A DNA stretch of 21,851 bases from CAYHGV01 sp964356135 (GTDB lineage: Bacteria > Hydrothermota > Tepidihabitantia > CAYHGV01): the NCBI GenBank assembly GCA_964356135.1, contig CAYHGV010000049.1, positions 1-21,851 of the forward strand, read 5' to 3'. Below the pieces are notes generated by a model. It saw only the letters and a list, made by a program, of their open reading frames with translations. It made no database searches and had not been told where the DNA came from. The translations under genes were made by a program, and so were the position numbers. Shown here one piece after another: positions 14,552 through 21,820 of this stretch; the first letter of the stretch is position 1, and each line of letters starts with the position of its first letter.

Positions 14552-15937
14552 GTGATCGAATATGACGTCGTCGTCATCGGTGCCGGACCGGGAGGGTATA
14601 GCGCGGCGATTCGACTCGGACAATTGAAGAAAAAAGTCCTGGTCATAGAAAAAGGGAAAATCGGCGGAGTCTGTTTAAACCAGGGCTGTATTCCAACCAA
14701 AGCGCTGCTGTCGGCAGTCGAGGGTATTGATGTCGCCCGGCACTCGAAACCGATGGGGATTGTTTTTGGTTCTCCCAAGGTCGATTTTTCATTGCTCCAA
14801 AATTGGAAGCAGGGAGTGGTTGACCGGCTGGTCAAAGGCGTCGAGTTTTTGTTCAAAGCGAACGGGGTAGAGTCGCTTGGCGGTGAAGCGACCGTGCTCT
14901 CCCCCGAAAAAGTATCGATCACTAAAACCGGCGGCGAAATGGTAGAAGTTACGACCGTGAACATCATTATCGCCACCGGCTCGGTTCCAACCAATCTCCC
15001 CACTATCCAGGTTGACGGCAAAAAAATCTTTTGGGCTGAGGATGCGCTCTTTTTTGACACGATTCCGGCGCATCTGTTGATTGTCGGCGCCGGCGCCACC
15101 GGCCTCGAGATGGCAACCATCTATTCGCGCTTGGGGACGAAGGTTACGATTGTTGAAATCATGGACCAGATTCTTCCCGGCACCGATACCGAAATGGCGA
15201 ATCTGCTTATGCGCAGCGTAGAGCGTCAGGGAATCGATATTTTTATCAGCTCTCAGCTAAAAGAGTTGAGAGCAACTGAGACGGTAGTCGTCCATAAAGA
15301 CGGGACCGAAAGGATCGTGCCGTTTGAACGGTTACTCTTAGCCGTCGGCAGAAAACCGGTAATCGAAAGTGTTAAAAATCTGGGATTGAAGCTGACCGCA
15401 AAAGATTTTATTGCAGTCGATAATAGTTTGCGGACTTCGCTCGCTACGGTCTATGCCATCGGCGATGTCAACGGACCGCCGCTCTTAGCTCACAAAGCAA
15501 TAAAAGAAGGGGTGGTTGCAGCCGAAGTGATAGCCGGTTTGCCGAGCCGGTTCGAGCCGAAGGCGATGCCTGCTTGCGTCTTCACCCAACCTCCGCTTGC
15601 GAGTGTCGGCATGAGTCAGGAAGAAGCGATGGCAAAAGGCCATGAGGTCGCGGTCGGTAAATTCCCCTTGAGCGCATCGGGCCGGGCGCAGACCTTAGGC
15701 CAGAGCGAGGGAATGGTGAAGGTAATCGGGGATAAAAAGACCGGTCAGCTCTTAGGTCTCCATATCTTAGCCCCGGAATCATCAAGCCTGATCGGTGAAG
15801 GGGTGCTGGCGTTAGAGATGGGAGCGATGGTCGAGGATATCGGACTGTCGATTCATCCCCACCCCACCCTTGCCGAGGCGCTGATGGAAGCAGCCGAAAA
15901 TGTCTACAAACGGGCAATTCATATAGTGAATAAGTAA
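14552..15937 (+). CDS. lpd: dihydrolipoamide dehydrogenase (E3)
   Basis: 461 aa from GTG after GAAGGAGGAAATAC. FAD site GAGPGG (10-15), the redox disulphide CLNQGCIPTK (C41, C46), the NAD site VGAGATGLEMA (about 179-189), the second FAD motif YAIGDV, and the C-terminal dimer HPHPTLAE (about 435-442) with the active-site His and Glu are all present. The enzyme reoxidises dihydrolipoamide in 2-oxoacid dehydrogenases and the glycine cleavage system. The lipoate-attachment genes lipB and lipA follow directly, consistent with a lipoate-metabolism cluster; no E1, E2 or glycine-cleavage genes lie in the window. Confidence 0.95.
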   Translation: MIEYDVVVIGAGPGGYSAAIRLGQLKKKVLVIEKGKIGGVCLNQGCIPTKALLSAVEGIDVARHSKPMGIVFGSPKVDFSLLQNWKQGVVDRLVKGVEFLFKANGVESLGGEATVLSPEKVSITKTGGEMVEVTTVNIIIATGSVPTNLPTIQVDGKKIFWAEDALFFDTIPAHLLIVGAGATGLEMATIYSRLGTKVTIVEIMDQILPGTDTEMANLLMRSVERQGIDIFISSQLKELRATETVVVHKDGTERIVPFERLLLAVGRKPVIESVKNLGLKLTAKDFIAVDNSLRTSLATVYAIGDVNGPPLLAHKAIKEGVVAAEVIAGLPSRFEPKAMPACVFTQPPLASVGMSQEEAMAKGHEVAVGKFPLSASGRAQTLGQSEGMVKVIGDKKTGQLLGLHILAPESSSLIGEGVLALEMGAMVEDIGLSIHPHPTLAEALMEAAENVYKRAIHIVNK

Positions 15938-16034
15938 ACACGGAAATGCAACAAATCGAAGACGAAAACTACTTTTATCACGAAATCCGCCACGATCCTT
16001 GGCGGACGAAACCACGAAATCACGAAAAATATAA
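15938..16034. repeat. repeat/hairpin element between lpd and lipB
   Basis: It contains TCCGCCA (15986-15992), a 7-base loop and TGGCGGA (16000-16006), then AAACCACGAAATCACG-type repeat sequence that runs up to the lipB ATG. No ribosome site is visible. Confidence 0.6.
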
Positions 16035-16679
16035 ATGAAACCGGGGAAAATTCTGGATTTGGGATTAATCCGATATAACGAAGCCTGGAACACACAAAAA
16101 GAGCTTCACCACCGCCGGGTGAATAACGAAATACCCGACACGTTAATTCTTGTCGAGCACTACCCGGTCATCACCCTCGGCAAATCGGCGAAAGAAAAAA
16201 ATCTTCTCAGTTCACAGGAGCGGCTCGCACAGCAAGGAATAGAGGTTTTTTCGGTCGAACGGGGCGGCGATGTTACCTTTCATGGTCCTGGCCAGCTTGT
16301 CGGCTATCTTATTTTTGGACTTAAAAACGGACTGGTGGGTGTCAAACCCTTTGTGCGGGCACTGGAGGAGACGATAATCGCCGGATTGAAACCATTCGGC
16401 ATCGATGCAAAGACCAATCCACCTTATACCGGCGTCTGGGTCGAGAACGAAAAAATCGCTTCGATCGGCATCGCGGTCAAGCAGTGGGTGACCTTTCATG
16501 GCTTCGCTTTGAACGTTTCGACCGACCTCTCATTTTTCGATTTCATCGTTCCCTGTGGGATTGCAGGCGTGAAAATGACTTCGATGAATAAAATTTTGTC
16601 CCGAACGGTCGAAATGGCTGAGGTGAAGAGAGCAATCGGGGAGAGTTTCTCAAGCAGGTTTGGGATTGAGTTCGAATGA
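16035..16679 (+). CDS. lipB: octanoyl-[acyl-carrier-protein]:protein N-octanoyltransferase
   Basis: 214 aa. LipB moves octanoate from ACP to lipoyl domains, the first step of lipoate synthesis. The family signature RGGDVTFHGPGQLVGY lies at about 76-91, the catalytic Lys is K140 (KIASIG), and the catalytic Cys is C174 in PCGI. LVEHYPVITLGKSAK near residue 39 is also typical. The ATG at 16035 gives the normal start; the preceding bases are repeat sequence (CACGAAAAATATAA) without a Shine-Dalgarno match. lipA follows after a 237-bp gap filled with hairpin repeats. Confidence 0.95.
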   Translation: MKPGKILDLGLIRYNEAWNTQKELHHRRVNNEIPDTLILVEHYPVITLGKSAKEKNLLSSQERLAQQGIEVFSVERGGDVTFHGPGQLVGYLIFGLKNGLVGVKPFVRALEETIIAGLKPFGIDAKTNPPYTGVWVENEKIASIGIAVKQWVTFHGFALNVSTDLSFFDFIVPCGIAGVKMTSMNKILSRTVEMAEVKRAIGESFSSRFGIEFE

Positions 16680-16726
16680 TAGCATTACACGAAGTGTCCG
16701 TTGAGCACAGCGAAACGAATGACACG

Positions 16727-16882
16727 AATAATTATAACAGGTCTAAAGACCTGTTTCTACAAATCCCGGAACAGAGATACATAGTAACTTCAATACGATT
16801 CTGTAATAATTATAACAGGTCTAAAGACCTGTTTGTACAAATCGCCGGGAAGAGATACAAACCAACATCAACACGATTCTGT
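16727..16882. repeat. two tandem 78-bp units with palindromic hairpins between lipB and lipA
   Basis: Units 16727-16804 and 16805-16882 are largely alike. Each contains AATAATTAT followed by the palindrome AACAGGTC-TAAA-GACCTGTT (16736-16755 and 16814-16833), then a TTTNTACAAATC and AGAGATACA stretch. Both end ACGATTCTGT. The 83-codon frame across them repeats NRSKDLF and is not believed. With only two units this is not a CRISPR array. Confidence 0.75.
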
Positions 16883-16885
16883 AGA

Positions 16886-16916
16886 AACAGACCTTCAGGT
16901 CTGTTAGATTTTTTAT
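16886..16916 (+). terminator. hairpin plus T-run immediately before the lipA start
   Basis: AACAGACC-TTCA-GGTCTGTT (16886-16905), an 8-bp perfect stem with a four-base loop, is followed by AGATTTTTTAT and then the lipA ATG. By form it resembles an intrinsic terminator or attenuator. Its arms resemble those of the upstream palindromes in inverted order, so it may simply be part of the repeat family. Confidence 0.45.
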
Positions 16917-17795
16917 ATGGAGCGTAAACCCGCCTGGCTGAAAGTTGCCCTGCCGTCGGGCGATACCTTTCGACAGGTGAAAGCGACGCTCGACCGCTTC
17001 CAGCTCCATACCGTCTGCCAGGAAGCACATTGCCCCAATGTCGGAGAGTGCTTTGGGCAAAGCACCGCCACCTTCATGATTCTCGGTGACACCTGCACCC
17101 GACGGTGCCGGTTCTGTGCGGTAAAAACGGGAAATCCCAAAGGATTGCTCGACCCGACCGAACCGGAACGGTTGGCGGCAGCAGTCCTGGATTTACAATT
17201 GAAATATGTCGTTATCACTTCGGTCGACCGGGACGACCTGCCGGATAAAGGCAGCGGTCATTTTGCCAGCGCGATCGCGGCGATTAAAAATAAAAACCCC
17301 GGAACGGCAATCGAAGTTTTGATACCGGATTTTGACGGCAACCGCGCTTCGATAGAAACGGTCGTTAAGGCAAAACCGATGATTATCGGCCATAATGTCG
17401 AAACCGTAAAACGATTGTCTTCAATCGTCCGGGACCGGCGTGCAAGCTACGAGCGGTCGCTCGATGTTTTAAAGATGACTAAATGGTATTCACAGGCACA
17501 GTTAACCAAAAGCGGATTTATGGTCGGCATGGGCGAGACCGAAGACGAGGTCGAAGCAACGATCCAGGATATACGAAACGCCCGGACCGATATTCTTACC
17601 ATTGGCCAGTATCTCCAGCCGACCAGGGCACATCTCCCGGTGAAAGAATTTATCGCACCGGAAAAATTTAGTCAGTATAAAAAAAAGGCGGAGGCTTTAG
17701 GGTTTCGGTATGTCGCAGCCGGGCCATTGGTGCGAAGTTCCTACCACGCGGCGGATATTTTCCAAACCCGGAAACCGGTTCTCTATAGCTCATAA
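16917..17795 (+). CDS. lipA: lipoyl synthase (radical SAM)
   Basis: 292 aa. LipA inserts two sulphur atoms into protein-bound octanoate. The auxiliary [4Fe-4S] cluster ligands are C34-X4-C39-X5-C45 (CQEAHCPNVGEC), the radical-SAM cluster is C60-X3-C64-X2-C67 (CTRRCRFC), and the C-terminal RSSYHA with the auxiliary-cluster Ser is present at 273-278. Length and start (MERKPAWLKV) are normal for the family. No Shine-Dalgarno sequence precedes ATG 16917: the hairpin and T-run end directly at it. The gene for a flavoprotein follows 19 bp downstream. Confidence 0.96.
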   Translation: MERKPAWLKVALPSGDTFRQVKATLDRFQLHTVCQEAHCPNVGECFGQSTATFMILGDTCTRRCRFCAVKTGNPKGLLDPTEPERLAAAVLDLQLKYVVITSVDRDDLPDKGSGHFASAIAAIKNKNPGTAIEVLIPDFDGNRASIETVVKAKPMIIGHNVETVKRLSSIVRDRRASYERSLDVLKMTKWYSQAQLTKSGFMVGMGETEDEVEATIQDIRNARTDILTIGQYLQPTRAHLPVKEFIAPEKFSQYKKKAEALGFRYVAAGPLVRSSYHAADIFQTRKPVLYSS

Positions 17796-17814
17796 AATTG
17801 GCGAGGAGGATTTG

Positions 17815-19038
17815 ATGAAAGTTATTATTATTGGTAACGGTGTAGCCGGAATCACTGCCGCCAAAACCGTTCGAGAACAATCACCCGATGCCGCAATCGA
17901 TGTCTTTACCGATGAGCAGTATCACTATTACTTCCGCCCGAAGCTCATTGCCTTTTTAGCCGGGCTATGCGAACTCAACGACCTCTACGCCTATCCCGCT
18001 GCCTGGTATGAAAAACAAAAAATTAATGTCCATTTCGGGGCGACGATTAAAAAATTTGACCCGGCAGAAAAGACAATCACTACCACTAACGGCTCACTAT
18101 CGTTCGACAAACTGCTCGTAGCCAATGGCAGCAGCCCGTTTTTACCACCCATTCCCGGCATTAATAGAGAAGGAATTTTCACGCTGCGCACCATAAACGA
18201 TGCCCGGGTGATACAGGACTACGCCCGGAAGGTTAAAAAAGCCGTGGTTATGGGCGGCGGGCTTCTTGGGCTGGAATCAGCCTGGGCGCTCCAAAAAATC
18301 GGCGTAACGGTAACGGTGCTCGAATATTTCACCCGGCTTCTGCCCCGCCAGCTGGATAAAGAAGGCGCACAGGTCTTACTCGACCGGATTAACGCCCTCG
18401 GTATTGAAGTGAAATTATCCTGCAGCACCGAAGAGTTCCTGGGTGATAAAAAAATCTCGGGCGTTCGGACCAAAGACGGGGAACTGATAGAAGCCGACCT
18501 CGCCCTCGTATCGGCCGGGGTAAAGCCCAATCTCCAGTTGGCTTCCCAAGCAGAGCTCAAAATCAACAAAGGTGTGGTCGTGGACGGCATGCTCAAATCG
18601 AGCCGGGATGATATCTACGCAGCCGGTGATATCGCCGAGTTCAACGGATTGATCTACGGTATCATTCCGCCGGCGATCGAGCAGGCAAAAACCGCCGCCG
18701 CCAACATGATCGGGGATAAACCGGCAGCGTATAATGGAACAACCCCGACAACGACCCTCAAGGTCATGGGGATTGACCTGAGCTGCATGGGCATTTCCAA
18801 TCCGGAAACCGGCAATTTCGAACTCCTGAAAAAAGAGGACAAAGAAAAAGGAATCTATAAGAAACTGGTGTTGCAGGAAAATCGATTGGTCGGTGCGATC
18901 TGGTTAGGAGTATCGAAAGGTGCCCTCGCCTTGAACGGGCTGGTTGCAAAAAAAACGGATGTCAGCCGGTATAAGGATGAATTATTGAACCACGATTTTG
19001 ATTTTAAGAAAATTGGAACCACGAATTCACAGGAATGA
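17815..19038 (+). CDS. FAD/NAD(P)-dependent oxidoreductase, NADH:rubredoxin oxidoreductase-like
   Basis: 407 aa from ATG 17815 behind GAGGAGGATTTG; upstream in-frame codons overlap lipA in another frame and were not used. The N-terminal FAD site is IIGNGVAGITAA. YYFRPKLIAFLAG near residue 40 is typical of NROR/NirB-type reductases. The NAD site is VVMGGGLLGLESAWAL and the second FAD motif is IYAAGDIAE. No redox disulphide is seen. The best guess is reduction of rubredoxin, which is encoded at 10950; a related ferredoxin or nitrite-reductase-type role is possible. The last residues (about IGTTNSQE) and the stop are encoded by invading repeat sequence (ACCACGAATTCACAGGAATGA). Confidence 0.8.
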   Translation: MKVIIIGNGVAGITAAKTVREQSPDAAIDVFTDEQYHYYFRPKLIAFLAGLCELNDLYAYPAAWYEKQKINVHFGATIKKFDPAEKTITTTNGSLSFDKLLVANGSSPFLPPIPGINREGIFTLRTINDARVIQDYARKVKKAVVMGGGLLGLESAWALQKIGVTVTVLEYFTRLLPRQLDKEGAQVLLDRINALGIEVKLSCSTEEFLGDKKISGVRTKDGELIEADLALVSAGVKPNLQLASQAELKINKGVVVDGMLKSSRDDIYAAGDIAEFNGLIYGIIPPAIEQAKTAAANMIGDKPAAYNGTTPTTTLKVMGIDLSCMGISNPETGNFELLKKEDKEKGIYKKLVLQENRLVGAIWLGVSKGALALNGLVAKKTDVSRYKDELLNHDFDFKKIGTTNSQE

Positions 19039-19412
19039 ACACGAAGGGATGCGAAAAAAAGTCAAACCACAGATACACACAGATAAAAATAAATTATTTA
19101 ACCACGGAATACACTGAGAACACGGAAAAGAGCGTAAGGCGTAGAGCGTTAAGAGTAGGCAGTAAGCAGTAGGGACTGAAACACAGAAGGAATAAAGGAG
19201 TAATGCAAAATGAAAAATACAAAATTGGACGACAAAAAAAACATTTACCACAGAAACCACACTGATAGACATGGATAAACACGGATGGTTTAAACCATTG
19301 AAGATACGGAAGACACTGAAAATTACATCATATCAACCACGGATGAACACGGATAAATACGGAGGGTTTAAACCACTGAAGACACGGAAGGCACTGAAAA
19401 AGATATCTATCC
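19022..19412. repeat. ~390-bp intergenic repeat cluster downstream of the flavoprotein
   Basis: It contains AACCACAGATACACAC, TTAACCACGGAATACACTGAG (the exact complement of the end of the cluster before nth) and two 49-bp units at 19274-19322 and 19352-19400 that differ at five bases. Each 49-bp unit has the palindrome GGTTTAAACC followed by CCA(C/T)TGAAGA(C/T)ACGGAAG. A 22-codon ATG frame near 19203 looks accidental. No gene otherwise. Confidence 0.75.
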
Positions 19413-19425
19413 CTGAATATTTAAC

Positions 19426-20076
19426 ATGCTCGTTTTAGTCATCGCCGACCTGCACGGCCGGTATAACTACCCGCGGGAAATAAAAAAAGAGCTCAACTGC
19501 GCGGATCTGATCGTCATGATCGGTGACATCACCGATTTTGGTGGTAAGAGTCAGGCTACCACCGTTCTGACCGGTTTCAGTAGCTATAAAGATAAGCTCG
19601 TCGCCGTCAACGGCAACTGTGACCGAAGCGATGTCAACCACGCTCTCGATGATTGGGGAATCAATCTCCATCGCGAAGGCAAAATCATCGACGGTATCGG
19701 CTTTTTTGGCCTGGGCGGTTCGAGCCCGACTCCGTTCCATACCCCCCAGGAATACACCGAGGATGAATTAGCCCGATTTCTCGTAACCGGCTGGTCCAAA
19801 GTCGAGTCCTGTCCGACCAAAGTTTTGGTCTCTCACCCACCTCCCCACGGTTGCAAGCTTGACCGCACCCGTTCCGGTTCCCACGCCGGCAGCTCAGCAG
19901 TTCGAGAATTCATCGAGACCCATCAACCCCAGTTGGTTTTATGCGGTCATATCCACGAGGCAAAGGGCTATGATAAAATCGGCACGACGCTCGTTATCAA
20001 CCCCGGTCCCTTTCCCTACGGCTATGCTTGGGTAGACATTAACGAAAAAATCGGTTTTCGTTTTTCTTCCCTTTAA
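19426..20076 (+). CDS. metallophosphoesterase (YfcE/MJ0936-like calcineurin superfamily)
   Basis: 216 aa. All metal-site motifs are present in order: D8-L-H10 (ADLHG), D34 (IGDITD), N64 in GNCD, SHPPPHG, and CGHIHE near the C-terminus. The enzyme should be a soluble two-metal phosphodiesterase or phosphatase; substrate cannot be told. ATG 19426 is preceded by repeat-derived AT-rich bases with no Shine-Dalgarno match. It has no partner: a repeat cluster lies upstream and a separate promoter downstream. Confidence 0.88.
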   Translation: MLVLVIADLHGRYNYPREIKKELNCADLIVMIGDITDFGGKSQATTVLTGFSSYKDKLVAVNGNCDRSDVNHALDDWGINLHREGKIIDGIGFFGLGGSSPTPFHTPQEYTEDELARFLVTGWSKVESCPTKVLVSHPPPHGCKLDRTRSGSHAGSSAVREFIETHQPQLVLCGHIHEAKGYDKIGTTLVINPGPFPYGYAWVDINEKIGFRFSSL

Positions 20077-20326
20077 CCCAAATCCCTATTTGTGTAGTTA
20101 TAACCCGGGGCTAAACAATAGTTATACGATTACTTCCATAATTACAAGCAACTGATGAATCCTATAGTATTAAAATTAAGAGTTACCAAAATAACCTGTA
20201 GTTATGAAGTGGGAGGAGTAATAAGACGAAATCGGAAAGCTGTTTAAAAGGAAGTTTCTTGGGAATGTGTCCCGGGCTTGACAAAGACCAGTTTGATATG
20301 CACAATAAAATTGAGGGACGAATATC
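20077..20326. other. 250-bp intergenic region before the sigma-54 activator gene
   Basis: AT-rich, with no ORF and no CCACGGA-type repeat. No TGGC-N8-TTGC (-24/-12) sigma-54 site was found. The only strong signal is the TTGACA promoter at its right end. Confidence 0.5.
20278..20306 (+). promoter_or_regulatory. putative promoter of the sigma-54 activator gene
   Basis: TTGACA at 20278-20283, a 17-bp spacer and CACAAT at 20301-20306, shortly before a GAGGGA ribosome site and the TTG start at 20327. Confidence 0.5.
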
Positions 20327-21820
20327 TTGAACTACACTAATATCCAAAAATACTTTAGAACAGTCAACAATCTGAACGATATTATCAAGTCTGGCCAGGA
20401 CAAGAAGGAATGTTTAAAAGAAGCTCTTGACCTTATAATGGATGTTATGGAAGTAGAGCGGGGAGCGATATTTCTTTTAGATGGTGCCCGGTTAAAACTC
20501 ATTGCCGGACTTTCCAGAGACCATACGGCTATCAGAGATGCGAAAAGGTTTTCTCAAACCGTAGTCAGGACCACAATTGAAACTAAAACAACCATAACCT
20601 CATACAATGCGCTTGAAGACCCGAGGTTCAAAGATTCGGACAGCGTCAAAGTGAATAAGATACATTTTGTTGCTTGTGTGCCTTTAAAGACGGCTGAGCG
20701 GGTCACAGGCACACTCTATGTAGATTGCCCTATTACGAAACGGCTTTCCGAGATAGAAGAGGGCTTATTGCTGTGGAGCGCCGATTTTTTAGCCGGCGCG
20801 ATAGAAAAATCCTGGGTGCGGGAAAGACTCCGGGACGCGAGACCTTTTGAAAGCGATAAGATTAATGAAGCCATTACTTTTCTTAAGCCGAAATCAAAAA
20901 TAATGCAAAAAGTATGTGAGGAAATTAAAAAGGTTGCCCCTACCGACTGCACGGTGCTCTTGATCGGCGAAACTGGAGTGGGTAAAGATGTTCTGGCCCG
21001 ATTTATCCACAACCAGAGTAAAAGGAGAGAGCAAAAGTATATTCCGTTTTACTGTGGTGCTGTACCTGATACTCTTTTTGAGTCTGAATTGTTCGGCCAT
21101 AAGAAAGGAGCATTTACTGGTGCCGGCGCTGATAAAAAGGGGTTATTTGAAGAAGCTGAGAAAGGGACCATCTTCTTTAACGAAATCACCGATACATCGT
21201 TGGCAGTCCAGGCAAAATTGCTCGAAGCTATCGAATGGAAAAGAATCCGCCGGCTGGGTGAGAATAGAGAGCAGTTAATTGATGTTCGAATTATCTGTGC
21301 CACCAACAAAGACCTCGAAGCCTTAGTAAAAAAAGGCGCATTCAGACAAGACCTGTATCACCGGTTAAGCGCTGTGCCGATTAAAATCCCACCGCTTCGA
21401 GACAGAAAAGAAGATATAGTTCTCTTTGCTGACTATTTTCTCAATCAATATCGGAAAGAATTCAATAAACCCGGTATCAGTTTCGCTCCAGAAGTGATTG
21501 AAACCTTTTTGAAATACTCCTGGCCTGGTAATATCCGGGAATTAAGAAATGTAGTAGAAAGGGCAGTGTTATTGGCAAACGGGGAAAGGATTTTTTTCAA
21601 TAATATTGCTCTGAGCCTTGATATTAATGAGCAGAAATCTAAGATTAAAGGGTTAAAAGAGAAAATGAGGGGGATTGAGAAGAATGAGATAATCCAAACC
21701 CTGGAGAATAACGGAGGCAATATAATTAAAGCCGCTATGGCGCTTTCAATCAGTCCTCGCCACCTCCGAAGACTTATGAAACAGTATGGCGCAAGAGGTC
21801 AAGTCCAAATTTCCCTGTAA
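20327..21820 (+). CDS. sigma-54-dependent transcriptional activator (GAF - AAA+ - Fis HTH)
   Basis: 497 aa. The TTG start follows GAGGGACGAATATC and is needed to keep the helix before the GAF domain. A GAF sensor domain spans about 25-165 (VERGAIFLLDGARLKLIAGL... VACVPLKTAERVTGTLYVD). The AAA+ domain has Walker A GETGVGKD (214-221), ESELFGHKKGAFTGA with the sigma-54-contacting loop G261-A266, sensor and arginine-finger regions (ATNKDLEALVKKGAFRQDLYHRL) and PPLRDRKEDI. The C-terminal Fis-type HTH is NIIKAAMALSISPRHLRRL. Walker B reads GTIFFNEI rather than the usual GTLFLDEI, so the magnesium-binding Asp is Asn285. No response-regulator domain is present; a small ligand bound by GAF is the likely input. 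Targets are unknown. Confidence 0.92.
   Translation: MNYTNIQKYFRTVNNLNDIIKSGQDKKECLKEALDLIMDVMEVERGAIFLLDGARLKLIAGLSRDHTAIRDAKRFSQTVVRTTIETKTTITSYNALEDPRFKDSDSVKVNKIHFVACVPLKTAERVTGTLYVDCPITKRLSEIEEGLLLWSADFLAGAIEKSWVRERLRDARPFESDKINEAITFLKPKSKIMQKVCEEIKKVAPTDCTVLLIGETGVGKDVLARFIHNQSKRREQKYIPFYCGAVPDTLFESELFGHKKGAFTGAGADKKGLFEEAEKGTIFFNEITDTSLAVQAKLLEAIEWKRIRRLGENREQLIDVRIICATNKDLEALVKKGAFRQDLYHRLSAVPIKIPPLRDRKEDIVLFADYFLNQYRKEFNKPGISFAPEVIETFLKYSWPGNIRELRNVVERAVLLANGERIFFNNIALSLDINEQKSKIKGLKEKMRGIEKNEIIQTLENNGGNIIKAAMALSISPRHLRRLMKQYGARGQVQISL

Noticed and set aside
16727..16905. Possible CRISPR array
   Set aside because: Only two units plus one altered palindrome; whole 78-bp units are similar rather than repeats with unique spacers; no cas genes.
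16676..16927. 83-codon ORF between lipB and lipA
   Set aside because: Its repeated NRSKDLF peptide comes from the tandem palindromic repeats, and it overlaps both lip genes.
19203..19271. 22-codon ORF with GGAG before its ATG in the last repeat cluster
   Set aside because: It is low-complexity and runs into repeat sequence; no sign of a conserved peptide.
20077..20326. A sigma-54 promoter for the activator gene
   Set aside because: No GG-N10-GC -24/-12 pattern of good quality was found; a TTGACA promoter is present instead.
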